A DNA stretch of 34,415 nt from Acidobacteriota bacterium. GTDB lineage: Bacteria; Acidobacteriota; Blastocatellia; Pyrinomonadales; Pyrinomonadaceae. The notes beneath the pieces are model-generated. The model had not been told where the DNA came from, did not search any database, and was given only the letters and a program-made list of their open reading frames with translations. Of this stretch, positions 27,382 through 34,415 are shown one piece after another. Positions within the stretch are counted from its first letter, which is position 1. Each line of letters begins with the position of its first letter. The stretch spans positions 1-34,415 of the forward strand of contig QHXN01000033.1 of NCBI GenBank assembly GCA_003222975.1. Reading direction: 5' to 3'. The position numbers and the translations under genes are program-made.

Positions 27382-29187
27382 CTACCCTCTGCTTTTCGGC
27401 GGAGGCAAGGTTTCCGGGGGGAAAAGGTTCGGCCACCGCCCGCCGAGCCGCACGCGCACGATCTCTTCAACGTCGTCGGCGGTCGCGCAGTCGAGACACT
27501 CCCGCGCGAGACCGGCGACCTCCTTCTCCTCCAGCCCCGCGATTGTCCGGCGGACGCGCGGGATGGAGGTCGGGGCCATGCTCAGCTCGCGCGCGCCGAG
27601 TCCGACCAGCACCGCGGCGTAAGCCGGCGAGGCGGCCATCTCACCGCAGACTATGGCCGGGATGCCTGCGCCGCGAGCGGCGTCGAGCGCACGGCGGACG
27701 CTCTGCAAGACCGCAGGGTGGAGCGAGCGGAACCACCCGGCCACCTCGTCGTTGCCGCGGTCAACCGCGAGCGTGTACTGCACGAGGTCGTTCGTGCCGA
27801 GGCTGAAGAAGTCAACCTCGCGCGCGAGCTTCTCCGCGACCAGCACAGCCGAGGGCACTTCGATCATCGCGCCGACGCGCACGCGCCCGACCTCGCGCCC
27901 CTCCTCCTTCAGCCGCGCACGCTCTTCTTCGACGACTCGGCGCGCGCGCCGCACGTCGGTGATGTCGGAGATCATCGGCAGCACGAGGTCAACGCGCCCG
28001 CGCGCGGCGGCGCGCAGCACGGCGCGCACCTGCGGGCGCAGCACGTCCTCGCGTTGCAGGCAGAAGCGTATCGCGCGCAGGCCGAGCGCCGGGTTTCGCT
28101 CCTCGCCCGCGTCGAGCCGCGTGGCCGTCGCCTTGTCGCCGCCGAGGTCGAAGACGCGCACGGCGACGCCTTCGTGGCCCGCGATGCGCGCCAATTCTTC
28201 GTAGGCCGCGCACTGCTCCTCCTCATCGGGCAGCGCGCCGCGGTGCGAGAGCAGGAACTCCGAGCGGAACAGGCCGATGCCGCGCGCGCCGTAGCGGTTC
28301 ACCCACTCGTACTCGACCGGCAGCTCGACGTTCGCGCGCAAAGTCACCTCGACGCCGTCGCGCGTCCGCAGGGGCTTGCGTAAATCTTCCGAAGCGGTCG
28401 CCCGCGCTGAGGCCTCAGCCCCCGTCGGCCTCTCGGCGCTGTAGTGCTCGAAGGTTGCGGGCGCGGGGTGGAGGACTACTTCTCCGGTGCGCGCGTCAAT
28501 GATTATGGTGTCGCCTGTGCGAGCGGCGCGATAGAAGTCGCGCAGGCCGACGACCGCCGGAATGCCGAGGCCGCGCGCGATGATGGCCGTATGCGAAGTC
28601 CAGCCGCCCACGTCCGTGGCGACCGCCTTGATGTGCTTGAAGTCCAGCTCGGCGATGGTCGAGGGCATCAGCTCCTCGGCGACGATGACGGCGTCCTCGG
28701 TCAAATGTCGCCCGTGCATGCTCTCGCCGGAGAGCGCGATGAGGAGCCGCCGCGTCACGTCCTCGATGTCGGAGCTGCGCTCGCGCAGGTAGTCGTCCTT
28801 GATCTCCTCATAGACGGCGAGCAGGCGGTCGGTGACGACCTTGACGGCCCACTCGCTCCCGACGCGCTCCGAGCGTATGACGGCCTCCACGTCCTCGTTG
28901 AGCTTTCGGTCTTCGAGCATCAAAAGGTGCGCGTCGAAGATGTAGGCGTGCTCGTCGCCGAGCGCGCGCTCGGCGCGCTTCTTCAGAGCGAGGAGCTGGC
29001 GGCGCGACAGACGGACGGCAGCGCGGTAGCGTCGGACTTCGCGCTCGACTTCGTTCGCTTCGAGCTTGATGCGGTAGATGCTCTGGCGCGCGCCGGAGTG
29101 GACTCTCAGCACGCGCCCCGCGGCCAGGCCGTCCGAGGCCGCGACGCCCTGCCAACGCTGCTCCCGCCTCTCCCTCTTCCTGCTCAC
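27382..29187 (-). CDS. ptsI: phosphoenolpyruvate-protein phosphotransferase (enzyme I)
   Basis: A 601-residue enzyme I that takes phosphate from PEP and passes it to HPr. The N-terminal swivelling domain has the phospho-His in GGWTSHTAIIARGLGIP (His199). The PEP-binding barrel follows, with GIGLFRSEFLL (near 303), DLGGDK (348-352), RNPALGLRAIR, MIEVPSAVLVAEK, FSLGTNDLVQYTLAVDRGN and the catalytic Cys514 in AIVCGEMA. There is no N-terminal GAF domain, so it is EI rather than EI-Ntr (PtsP). The start is GTG 29187, overlapping the ptsH stop by GTGA. It is the last gene of the hprK-rapZ-manX-ptsH-ptsI series. Confidence 0.95.
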   Translation of the reverse strand: MSRKRERREQRWQGVAASDGLAAGRVLRVHSGARQSIYRIKLEANEVEREVRRYRAAVRLSRRQLLALKKRAERALGDEHAYIFDAHLLMLEDRKLNEDVEAVIRSERVGSEWAVKVVTDRLLAVYEEIKDDYLRERSSDIEDVTRRLLIALSGESMHGRHLTEDAVIVAEELMPSTIAELDFKHIKAVATDVGGWTSHTAIIARGLGIPAVVGLRDFYRAARTGDTIIIDARTGEVVLHPAPATFEHYSAERPTGAEASARATASEDLRKPLRTRDGVEVTLRANVELPVEYEWVNRYGARGIGLFRSEFLLSHRGALPDEEEQCAAYEELARIAGHEGVAVRVFDLGGDKATATRLDAGEERNPALGLRAIRFCLQREDVLRPQVRAVLRAAARGRVDLVLPMISDITDVRRARRVVEEERARLKEEGREVGRVRVGAMIEVPSAVLVAEKLAREVDFFSLGTNDLVQYTLAVDRGNDEVAGWFRSLHPAVLQSVRRALDAARGAGIPAIVCGEMAASPAYAAVLVGLGARELSMAPTSIPRVRRTIAGLEEKEVAGLARECLDCATADDVEEIVRVRLGGRWPNLFPPETLPPPKSRG

Positions 29188-29462
29188 TCTTCCCCTTCCT
29201 CGAACCCGCTCGAAATCAGACGGCAGAGCGCGTCGAGCGCGGGACGCTCGTCGTCGCCGTCGGCGGTGATGATTAACTCCGTCCCGCGCGAGGCCGCGAG
29301 CATCAGGACGCTCAGGATTGATTTGGCGTCAGCCGAAGAGCTGCGGTCGGCGCGCTCAAGGCGCAGCGCACACTTGAACTCGTTGGCCGTGCGGACGAGT
29401 TTCGCCGCGGCCCGCGCGTGCAGGCCCAGGCGGTTGACTATCTGGACGCGGCACTCGACCAC
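29184..29462 (-). CDS. ptsH: phosphocarrier protein HPr
   Basis: A 92-residue HPr. The active His15 is in VNRLGLHARAAAKLV, and the regulatory serine, target of HPr kinase, is Ser48 in DAKSILSVLMLAA (Ser46 in most HPrs). It relays phosphate from enzyme I to the mannose-type EIIA next door, and its serine site pairs functionally with HprK two genes upstream. The start is GTG at 29460-29462, directly adjoining the TAA of the EIIA gene with no gap, and its stop overlaps ptsI. A short acidic tail (GFEEGEE) follows the last helix. Confidence 0.95.
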   Translation of the reverse strand: MVECRVQIVNRLGLHARAAAKLVRTANEFKCALRLERADRSSSADAKSILSVLMLAASRGTELIITADGDDERPALDALCRLISSGFEEGEE

Positions 29463-29918
<456 letters not shown>

Positions 29919-29936
29919 AGGTTACTCTCAACCAAC

Positions 29937-30896
29937 TTACTTCTTGACTGCCTTCCGCCTTCCGCCTTCCGCCCTCAGCCTTCTCGTCTTGCCCACGTCG
30001 CGGTGGACTGCCGAGGCGTCGTAGCCGGCGCGGCGCAGGTGGCGCGCGATCTGGTTGGCGACCATCACGGAGCGGTGGCGGCCGCCCGTGCAGCCGATGC
30101 CGATGGTCACGTAGGACTTGCCCTCGCGCTTGTAGAGCGGGAGCAGGTAGTCAATCAGCTCTGTGAAGCGCCGGATCGTTTCCTTCACTTCGCTGCTCGC
30201 GTTCAAGAACTCGACGACGCGGCGGTCGTGGCCCGAAAGGTCGCGCAGTTCGGGGACGAAGTGTGGGTTCGGCAGGTGGCGCACGTCGAAGAGGAGATCA
30301 ACGTCGTGCGGGCTGCCGTGCTTGTAGCCGAAGCTGTAAACCTGCACGCGCATCTGCGCGCCGTCGGGGCCGGGGCCGAAGCGCTCGACGAGCAGGCGGC
30401 GCAGGGTGTGAACCGTGTGCCCGGAGGTGTCAATGACCTGGTCGGCGTGCGCGCGCAAGTCCGACATCGCCTCGCGCTCCTTGCGGATTGATTGGAGCAG
30501 GCCGTCGCCCGCGTCGAAGGGGTGAGGCCGCCGCGTCTCGCTGAAGCGGCGCACGAGCGCCTCGTCCGACGCCTCGAAGAAGAGGACGAAGGCGCGCAAC
30601 CCTGACGCGCGCAGCTCCCTGAGCCGCGCCGGGAACTCGCGCAGGAAGCGCCCCTCGCGGATGTCTATGACGAGGGCGGCGCGCTCGATGTGCGGGCGGT
30701 TGTGGTCTTCGGGCCGAACGAGCCGCGCAAACGTCGGCAGCAGTGTGAGCGGCAGGTTGTCCACGCAGAAGTAGCCGAGGTCTTCAAACGCGTTCGTGGC
30801 CGAACTCATCCCCGACCCGCTCAGGCCCGTGATGATGACCACGTCCGGCGCTCCGGCCTCGGCCCTGCTCTTTCCCGCTTCTCTTTTATCGGCCAT
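29937..30896 (-). CDS. rapZ: RapZ-family nucleotide-binding protein
   Basis: A 319-residue RapZ (YvcJ/YhbJ) protein. The N-terminal P-loop region reads VVIITGLSGSGMSSATNAFE, so the Walker A lysine is Met30; the rest of the domain, including DLGYFCVDNLPLTLLP, is normal. The C-terminal domain has YSFGYKHGSPHDVDLLFDVR, LPNPHF, and the conserved GCTGGRHRSVMVANQIA. In E. coli RapZ controls GlmS synthesis through small RNAs. The ATG (30894-30896) overlaps the hprK end by 11 nt. The C-terminal residues (RLRAEGGRRKAVKK) are encoded by heptamer array I and are probably not ancestral. Confidence 0.92.
   Translation of the reverse strand: MADKREAGKSRAEAGAPDVVIITGLSGSGMSSATNAFEDLGYFCVDNLPLTLLPTFARLVRPEDHNRPHIERAALVIDIREGRFLREFPARLRELRASGLRAFVLFFEASDEALVRRFSETRRPHPFDAGDGLLQSIRKEREAMSDLRAHADQVIDTSGHTVHTLRRLLVERFGPGPDGAQMRVQVYSFGYKHGSPHDVDLLFDVRHLPNPHFVPELRDLSGHDRRVVEFLNASSEVKETIRRFTELIDYLLPLYKREGKSYVTIGIGCTGGRHRSVMVANQIARHLRRAGYDASAVHRDVGKTRRLRAEGGRRKAVKK
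29950..29984. repeat. single-arm heptamer array I inside the 3' end of rapZ
   Basis: Five consecutive 7-bp units on the plus strand: gccttcc three times from 29950, then gccctca (29971) and gccttct (29978). On the minus strand they give the word aaggcgg, which also occurs in foldback F. They lie within the last codons of rapZ. No inverted partner is found nearby. Confidence 0.8.
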
Positions 30897-31920
30897 CCCC
30901 GTCCCCGTCGTCGCCTGCCTGAGCCACCCCGGCGTCCGCCGCCCCGCGCGGCGTCTTTCGCTCGCCGAGAATCTCGCGGTGGCGCGCGACAAGCCCCTGC
31001 GCGGCATTGTAACCGCGCAGGCGCATGAGGTGAACGCGCACGGCGGTCTCGACGAGCGTCGCGAGGTTCCGGCCCGGACTGACGGGCAGGACGAAGTGCG
31101 GCACGGCGACGCCGAGTATCTGGACGGTGCGCGCGTCGAGTCCGAGACGCTCGACCTCGGTCGCCTCCTCCCAGCGTTGGAGCATGATGTCGAGGTCAAT
31201 CTGCTTGGGGCCGCTGATGGCCGACGCGCCGAACAACTCGCGGACGTTGACGATGCCAAGGCCGCGAATCTCCATGTGCTCGCGAAGGAGGTCGGGCGGG
31301 CTGCCCGTCAGTTGGCCGGGCCGCGTGCGGCGCACTTCGACGAGGTCATCGGCGACGAGCTGGTGGCCGCGCATTATCAGGTCAAGCGCGCACTCGGACT
31401 TCCCCACCCCGGACTTGCCCTCGATCAGAACGCCGAGGCCGTAGAGGTCGAGCAGGACGCCGTGGCGTAACTCGCGCGGCGCGAGCGCCTCCTCCAGGTA
31501 CTCGGTGACGGCGACTATGGCGACCGAGCTGACGAGCGGCGTCTGGATGAGCGGGAGCGACGCGCGCTCCGCGGCCTCGACCAGCTCGGCGGGCGGCGTA
31601 AGGCCCTTCGTGACGAGGACGCAGGATATTTTTTCCAGTTCGAGCTTGGCGACCGCCTCGCGCCGCTCGGCGGGCGAGAGTTGGCCGAGGAACTGTAGCT
31701 CGCTCTGGCCGACGATCTGCACACGCCCCTCGTGGACGTAGTGGGGGAAGCCGGCGAGCGCGAGTCCGAGCTTCTGGATGCGCGGCGTGCGGAGCACGCG
31801 CGACTCCGCGCCGCGCGCGCCCGCGAGGAAGCTCAAGGGGAGCGAGGGCGGCGCGCCCGCGACGAAAGCGCCGACGGTGATCGTCGGGTTCTCGACCGCG
31901 TTCTGGGAAGTCGTCTGCAT
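30886..31920 (-). CDS. hprK: HPr kinase/phosphorylase
   Basis: A 344-residue HprK that phosphorylates or dephosphorylates the serine of HPr. The N-terminal domain occupies about residues 1-130. The catalytic domain has the Walker A loop EGKSGVGKSE (167-176), preceded by RHGVLLDLYGLG (His153), and the family signature EIRGLGIVNVRELFG (217-231). A short C-terminal extension rich in Ala, Gly and Asp may be disordered. The ATG is at 31918-31920. It is the first gene of the hprK-rapZ-manX-ptsH-ptsI run and probably has its own promoter just upstream, separate from hpf. Its stop lies inside rapZ. Confidence 0.95.
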   Translation of the reverse strand: MQTTSQNAVENPTITVGAFVAGAPPSLPLSFLAGARGAESRVLRTPRIQKLGLALAGFPHYVHEGRVQIVGQSELQFLGQLSPAERREAVAKLELEKISCVLVTKGLTPPAELVEAAERASLPLIQTPLVSSVAIVAVTEYLEEALAPRELRHGVLLDLYGLGVLIEGKSGVGKSECALDLIMRGHQLVADDLVEVRRTRPGQLTGSPPDLLREHMEIRGLGIVNVRELFGASAISGPKQIDLDIMLQRWEEATEVERLGLDARTVQILGVAVPHFVLPVSPGRNLATLVETAVRVHLMRLRGYNAAQGLVARHREILGERKTPRGAADAGVAQAGDDGDGDGR

Positions 31921-31976
31921 CGAGGGGCGCGTCCTCGCGCTGGCCGCCGGGCGGCGTCGAAAGAAAAGACGCGGCG

Positions 31977-31982
31977 ATTATA
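31977..31982 (-). promoter_or_regulatory. candidate promoter -10 of the hprK-pts operon
   Basis: A perfect minus-strand TATAAT at 31977-31982 lies 57 nt before the hprK ATG. A weak TTCATC stands 18 bp further upstream. It suggests the hprK-rapZ-pts genes can be transcribed apart from hpf. Confidence 0.5.
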
Positions 31983-32045
31983 AATCCACCGCGACAGGCG
32001 GATGAATGGTTCGCCGCGTCGGAAGCGAGTCGCAGTTCAGATCCG

Positions 32046-32594
32046 TCAGGGTTGGATCAGGCCGAAGTTCCCGTCCCTGCGCTTGTAGAGCACGCTCAGG
32101 CGGGAGGTGTCTGAGTCGCGGAAGACGACGAACTGGTTCGAGTCCTCGGCGAGCGTCATGGCGGCCTCCTCCGGCGTCATCGGCTTGACGCGGTAGCGGC
32201 GCGCGGCGATGATGCGCCCCGCTGGAGGCGGCACGTTCTCCGCCTTCGCCGCCGCGCCCGCCTCGACGGGCGCGATGGCCGAGAGCGGCGTCGCCGTCTG
32301 CTTGCGCTCGATGATCTTCTTCTTGAGCTTGACGGCCTGCTTCTCGATCTTGTCAATGCAGCGCGTCAGCGCTTGGTACATGTCCGCGTTCGTGTCCTTC
32401 GCGGTCAGGGTGTGGTCGCGCCAGTGGAGCAGGATTTCCGCGATGTGTCGGTTCTTGACGACATCAATGATGACGTGGGCGCGGGCCGTGGTGGAGTTAG
32501 GGAAGAGGTGTTCGACCTTGCCGAAGTGCTCCTCGACGTGCGCGCGTAGCGAAGGCGTGACATCAACGTGACGCCCCGTGTACTCGAAGTCCAT
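32046..32594 (-). CDS. hpf: ribosome hibernation promoting factor, long form
   Basis: A 182-residue long HPF that dimerises resting 70S ribosomes. The N-terminal S30AE domain (residues 1-95) begins MDFEYTGRHVDVTPSLRAHV and contains HIAEILLHWRDHTLTAKD, DMYQALTRCIDKIEKQ and a basic run of lysines. A variable linker (about 100-125) leads to the C-terminal dimerisation domain, RRYRVKPMTPEEAAMTLAED, with VVFRDSDTSRLSVLYKRRDGNFGLIQP closing it. Position beside rpoN is conserved in many bacteria. ATG 32594 is preceded by GGAAAGGTCACC. The 198-nt spacer to rpoN contains foldback H, so it may be transcribed separately. Confidence 0.95.
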   Translation of the reverse strand: MDFEYTGRHVDVTPSLRAHVEEHFGKVEHLFPNSTTARAHVIIDVVKNRHIAEILLHWRDHTLTAKDTNADMYQALTRCIDKIEKQAVKLKKKIIERKQTATPLSAIAPVEAGAAAKAENVPPPAGRIIAARRYRVKPMTPEEAAMTLAEDSNQFVVFRDSDTSRLSVLYKRRDGNFGLIQP

Positions 32595-32710
32595 AGGTGA
32601 CCTTTCCGCCGGTGTCTCAGGCCAGAGGCGGACGGGGGAAAGGCAGTGCTCCCGACCGCACCGGCTGAAGCTGGATTGTTTACGACCGAAACTTTTTCAG
32701 CGCGCGGTGG

Positions 32711-32795
32711 GGGAAAAGGGGAAACGGGCAAGCGGGTAAAAGGTTTATTGCTTCAGCCCTTTCCCCTTTTCACCGTTTCCCCTTTTGCCCTCTCA
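32711..32795. repeat. octamer foldback H (word gggaaaag) between rpoN and hpf
   Basis: The left arm steps by 8 bp: gggaaaag (32711), gggaaacg (32719), ggcaagcg (32727), ggtaaaag (32735). The right arm is an inverted array of similar words, from about 32757 to the rpoN stop codon at 32793-32795. A 14-bp core (32714-32727 with 32773-32786) pairs perfectly and flanking words pair partly. It directly follows rpoN and could be its terminator or a processing site. Confidence 0.82.
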
Positions 32796-34403
32796 AACGA
32801 CCGCCTTGCGTTCGCGCGAGCCGGGAATCTGCATCTGGTCGCGGTACTTCGCGACCGTGCGGCGCGACAGCTTGATGCCTTCCCTGGCGAGAATCTTGAC
32901 GACCTGGTCGTCCGTAATGGGGTTGTGCGAGTCCTCCTCCTCGATGAGCTTCTTGATGCGGAGCTTGATGATGCGGGTCGAGACCTCCTCGCCCTCCTCG
33001 TTCAACATGCCCTCGGTGAAGAAGCGCCTTAGCTCGATGACGCCCTGCGGCGTGTGCGCGTACTTGCGGTTGACGACGCGCGAGATGGTCGAAAGGTGCA
33101 TCCCCGTGTCCTCAGCCACGTCCTTGAGCATCATCGGCTTGATGAACTGCACGCCCTTGTCCAAAAACTCTCGCTGGCGGCGGACGATGCACTCGACGAC
33201 GCGGTAGATCGTCTGCCGCCGGTGCTCGATGTTTCTAAGGAGGTCAACCGCCGAGCGCATCTTGTCCTTGATGAAATCGCGCGTCTCCTTCGAGGTCTCC
33301 TGCCGACCGAGCATCTTCGAGTAGCTCTGGCTGATACGCAGGCGCGGGCCGCCGTCGTCGGCGAAGTAAATCTCGTACTCGTCGTCAACCTTCTCGATGA
33401 AGACTTCGGGCGCGATGAGGATCGGCTCTTCCGAAGAGTAGCGGCGGCCCGGGTAAGGGTCGAGCTTGCGTATGTGCTGGAGTTCTTCGACCAACTCCCT
33501 CACTTCCACGCCGAGCTGCTTAGCGAGGTTCGGCAGCTTGTGCTGCTGCAATTCCGCGAGCGGGTGCTCGCCGATGAGCGGCGCGGCCATACAATTCTCC
33601 GCCCCGCGCGGGCAATCCTCGCAGCCTTCGGCGGCGAGCTGCGTGAGCAGACACTCGCGGGCATCGCGCGCGCCGCAGCCCAAGGGGTCGAGGCGCAGGA
33701 CGATCTGCCGCGCCTGCTCGACCTGCTCGACCGTCCAGTCGCCCGGCCCCGCGATCTCCTCGTTCGTCGCGTTGAGCCTGCCGTCGCCGTCGAGGTTGCC
33801 GATGACGCACTCGCAGATCGGCACAATCTCCTCCGCAACGTTCGTCATGTGGAGCTGCCAACTCAGGTGCTCGGCGAGCGAGGGCTGGCGCGTGAGGAAT
33901 TGCTCGAAGGTCGGCGCGTCCTCCTTGTACTCGAACTCCTGCGTCTTGTAGCCGGGGTCAAGGTAGTCCTGGAACTCGCGCCCGAAATCAATCTCGTCGA
34001 ACGCGTCGCGCGGCTGCTCTGGCGTGTCAGATTCCTCGGCGAAGTCCTCGGCGCGCGCCGCCTCTTCGCCCTCGAACGCTTCGGGCGCGGGCGCAGGCTC
34101 GACCGCCTGGGCGTCGCCCGTGCCGTTGGCCGACGGCGCGTTGCCGTTGGCGGATTCGGGCGGGGCGGCCTCGAAGGGCGTCGCGTCCTCGGGCGTGCCG
34201 GCGAGCTGGTCGAGGATGTCTTTCTCGATCTCGCGCTGCTCGTCCTGCGTCTGCACCTCTTCGAGGATGGGGTTTTCGAGGAGCTGCTGCTGGATCAGCT
34301 CGCTCAGCTCGAGCGAGGTCATTTGCAGCATTTCGATGCGCTGGCGCAACTGTGGCGTCAGGACGAGCCGCTGCGAGAGACTGGTGGTGAGCTTAACCGA
34401 CAT
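32793..34403 (-). CDS. rpoN: RNA polymerase sigma-54 factor
   Basis: A 536-residue sigma-54, normal length. Region I is Gln/Leu-rich (LVLTPQLRQRIEMLQMTSLELSEL split over residues 14-37) and binds activators such as the NtrC-type protein at 7100. A long acidic Ala/Pro/Glu region II lies at about 60-145. The core-binding domain follows from about 160 with SLAEHLSWQLHM and LDPLGCGARDARECLL. A Cys-containing insertion (AAEGCEDCPRGAENCMA) is unusual. The C-terminus has the HTH and the RpoN box RRTVAKYRDQM that reads the -24 element. ATG 34403 is 12 nt from the window edge. The stop abuts foldback H. Confidence 0.96.
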   Translation of the reverse strand: MSVKLTTSLSQRLVLTPQLRQRIEMLQMTSLELSELIQQQLLENPILEEVQTQDEQREIEKDILDQLAGTPEDATPFEAAPPESANGNAPSANGTGDAQAVEPAPAPEAFEGEEAARAEDFAEESDTPEQPRDAFDEIDFGREFQDYLDPGYKTQEFEYKEDAPTFEQFLTRQPSLAEHLSWQLHMTNVAEEIVPICECVIGNLDGDGRLNATNEEIAGPGDWTVEQVEQARQIVLRLDPLGCGARDARECLLTQLAAEGCEDCPRGAENCMAAPLIGEHPLAELQQHKLPNLAKQLGVEVRELVEELQHIRKLDPYPGRRYSSEEPILIAPEVFIEKVDDEYEIYFADDGGPRLRISQSYSKMLGRQETSKETRDFIKDKMRSAVDLLRNIEHRRQTIYRVVECIVRRQREFLDKGVQFIKPMMLKDVAEDTGMHLSTISRVVNRKYAHTPQGVIELRRFFTEGMLNEEGEEVSTRIIKLRIKKLIEEEDSHNPITDDQVVKILAREGIKLSRRTVAKYRDQMQIPGSRERKAVV

Positions 34404-34415
34404 ACTTCTTCGGGA

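Overview
This window looks like chromosomal DNA from a high-GC Gram-negative bacterium, most likely an acidobacterium (Blastocatellia or Pyrinomonadaceae type). The main clues are a tricorn-like S41 protease with a TolB-type propeller, a large secreted VPS10/BNR propeller protein, a Wza-type exporter, and the series rpoN, hpf, hprK, rapZ, mannose-type EIIA, ptsH, ptsI. The lineage is inferred from gene content and was not tested by phylogeny. There is no prophage, insertion sequence, CRISPR array or tRNA gene in view.

Layout. Bases 1-2490 hold, on the minus strand, an NfeD-like gene (cut by the left edge), proline dehydrogenase and an HD-domain protein, plus one small plus-strand membrane protein. 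Bases 2806-6998 (plus) form a tetrapyrrole operon: a ccsA/hemX-like membrane protein, hemA, hemC and hemD. A sigma-54-dependent NtrC-type regulator (7100-8485), a Uma2-family nuclease-like protein, a LolA-like secreted protein and the VPS10/BNR protein follow on plus. They converge on the tricorn-like protease (minus, 13662-17066). A divergent pair on plus encodes an alkaline-phosphatase-superfamily enzyme translationally coupled to an MFS transporter. From 19635 to the right end everything is on minus. Read from the right edge this is rpoN, hpf, hprK-rapZ-manX-ptsH-ptsI, a Wza-like exporter, a TPR/DUF11 secreted protein, a one-TM protein, a CPBP-like membrane protein, RNase P RNA (rnpB, with a well-placed promoter), a ribbon-helix-helix protein, a TPR protein and a zinc-ribbon membrane protein.

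How the genes fit together. The right-hand cluster is a regulatory phosphotransferase chain (EI to HPr to EIIA) with HPr kinase and RapZ but no sugar permease, next to sigma-54. The NtrC-type activator at 7100 carries the GAFTGA loop that works with sigma-54. The haem genes cover glutamyl-tRNA to uroporphyrinogen III except hemB, which is absent here.

The most unusual signal is between and across genes. Nine loci contain tandem arrays of degenerate 7-bp (sometimes 8-bp) words. At seven of them two arrays face each other as an inverted repeat able to fold into a stem of about 12 to 44 bp. The word differs from locus to locus, so these are not ordinary copies of one dispersed element. They often begin exactly at a stop codon and in places run into coding sequence (HD protein, HemA and RapZ C-termini, CPBP N-terminus). 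Cyanobacterial STRR heptamers are the nearest described analogue I know.
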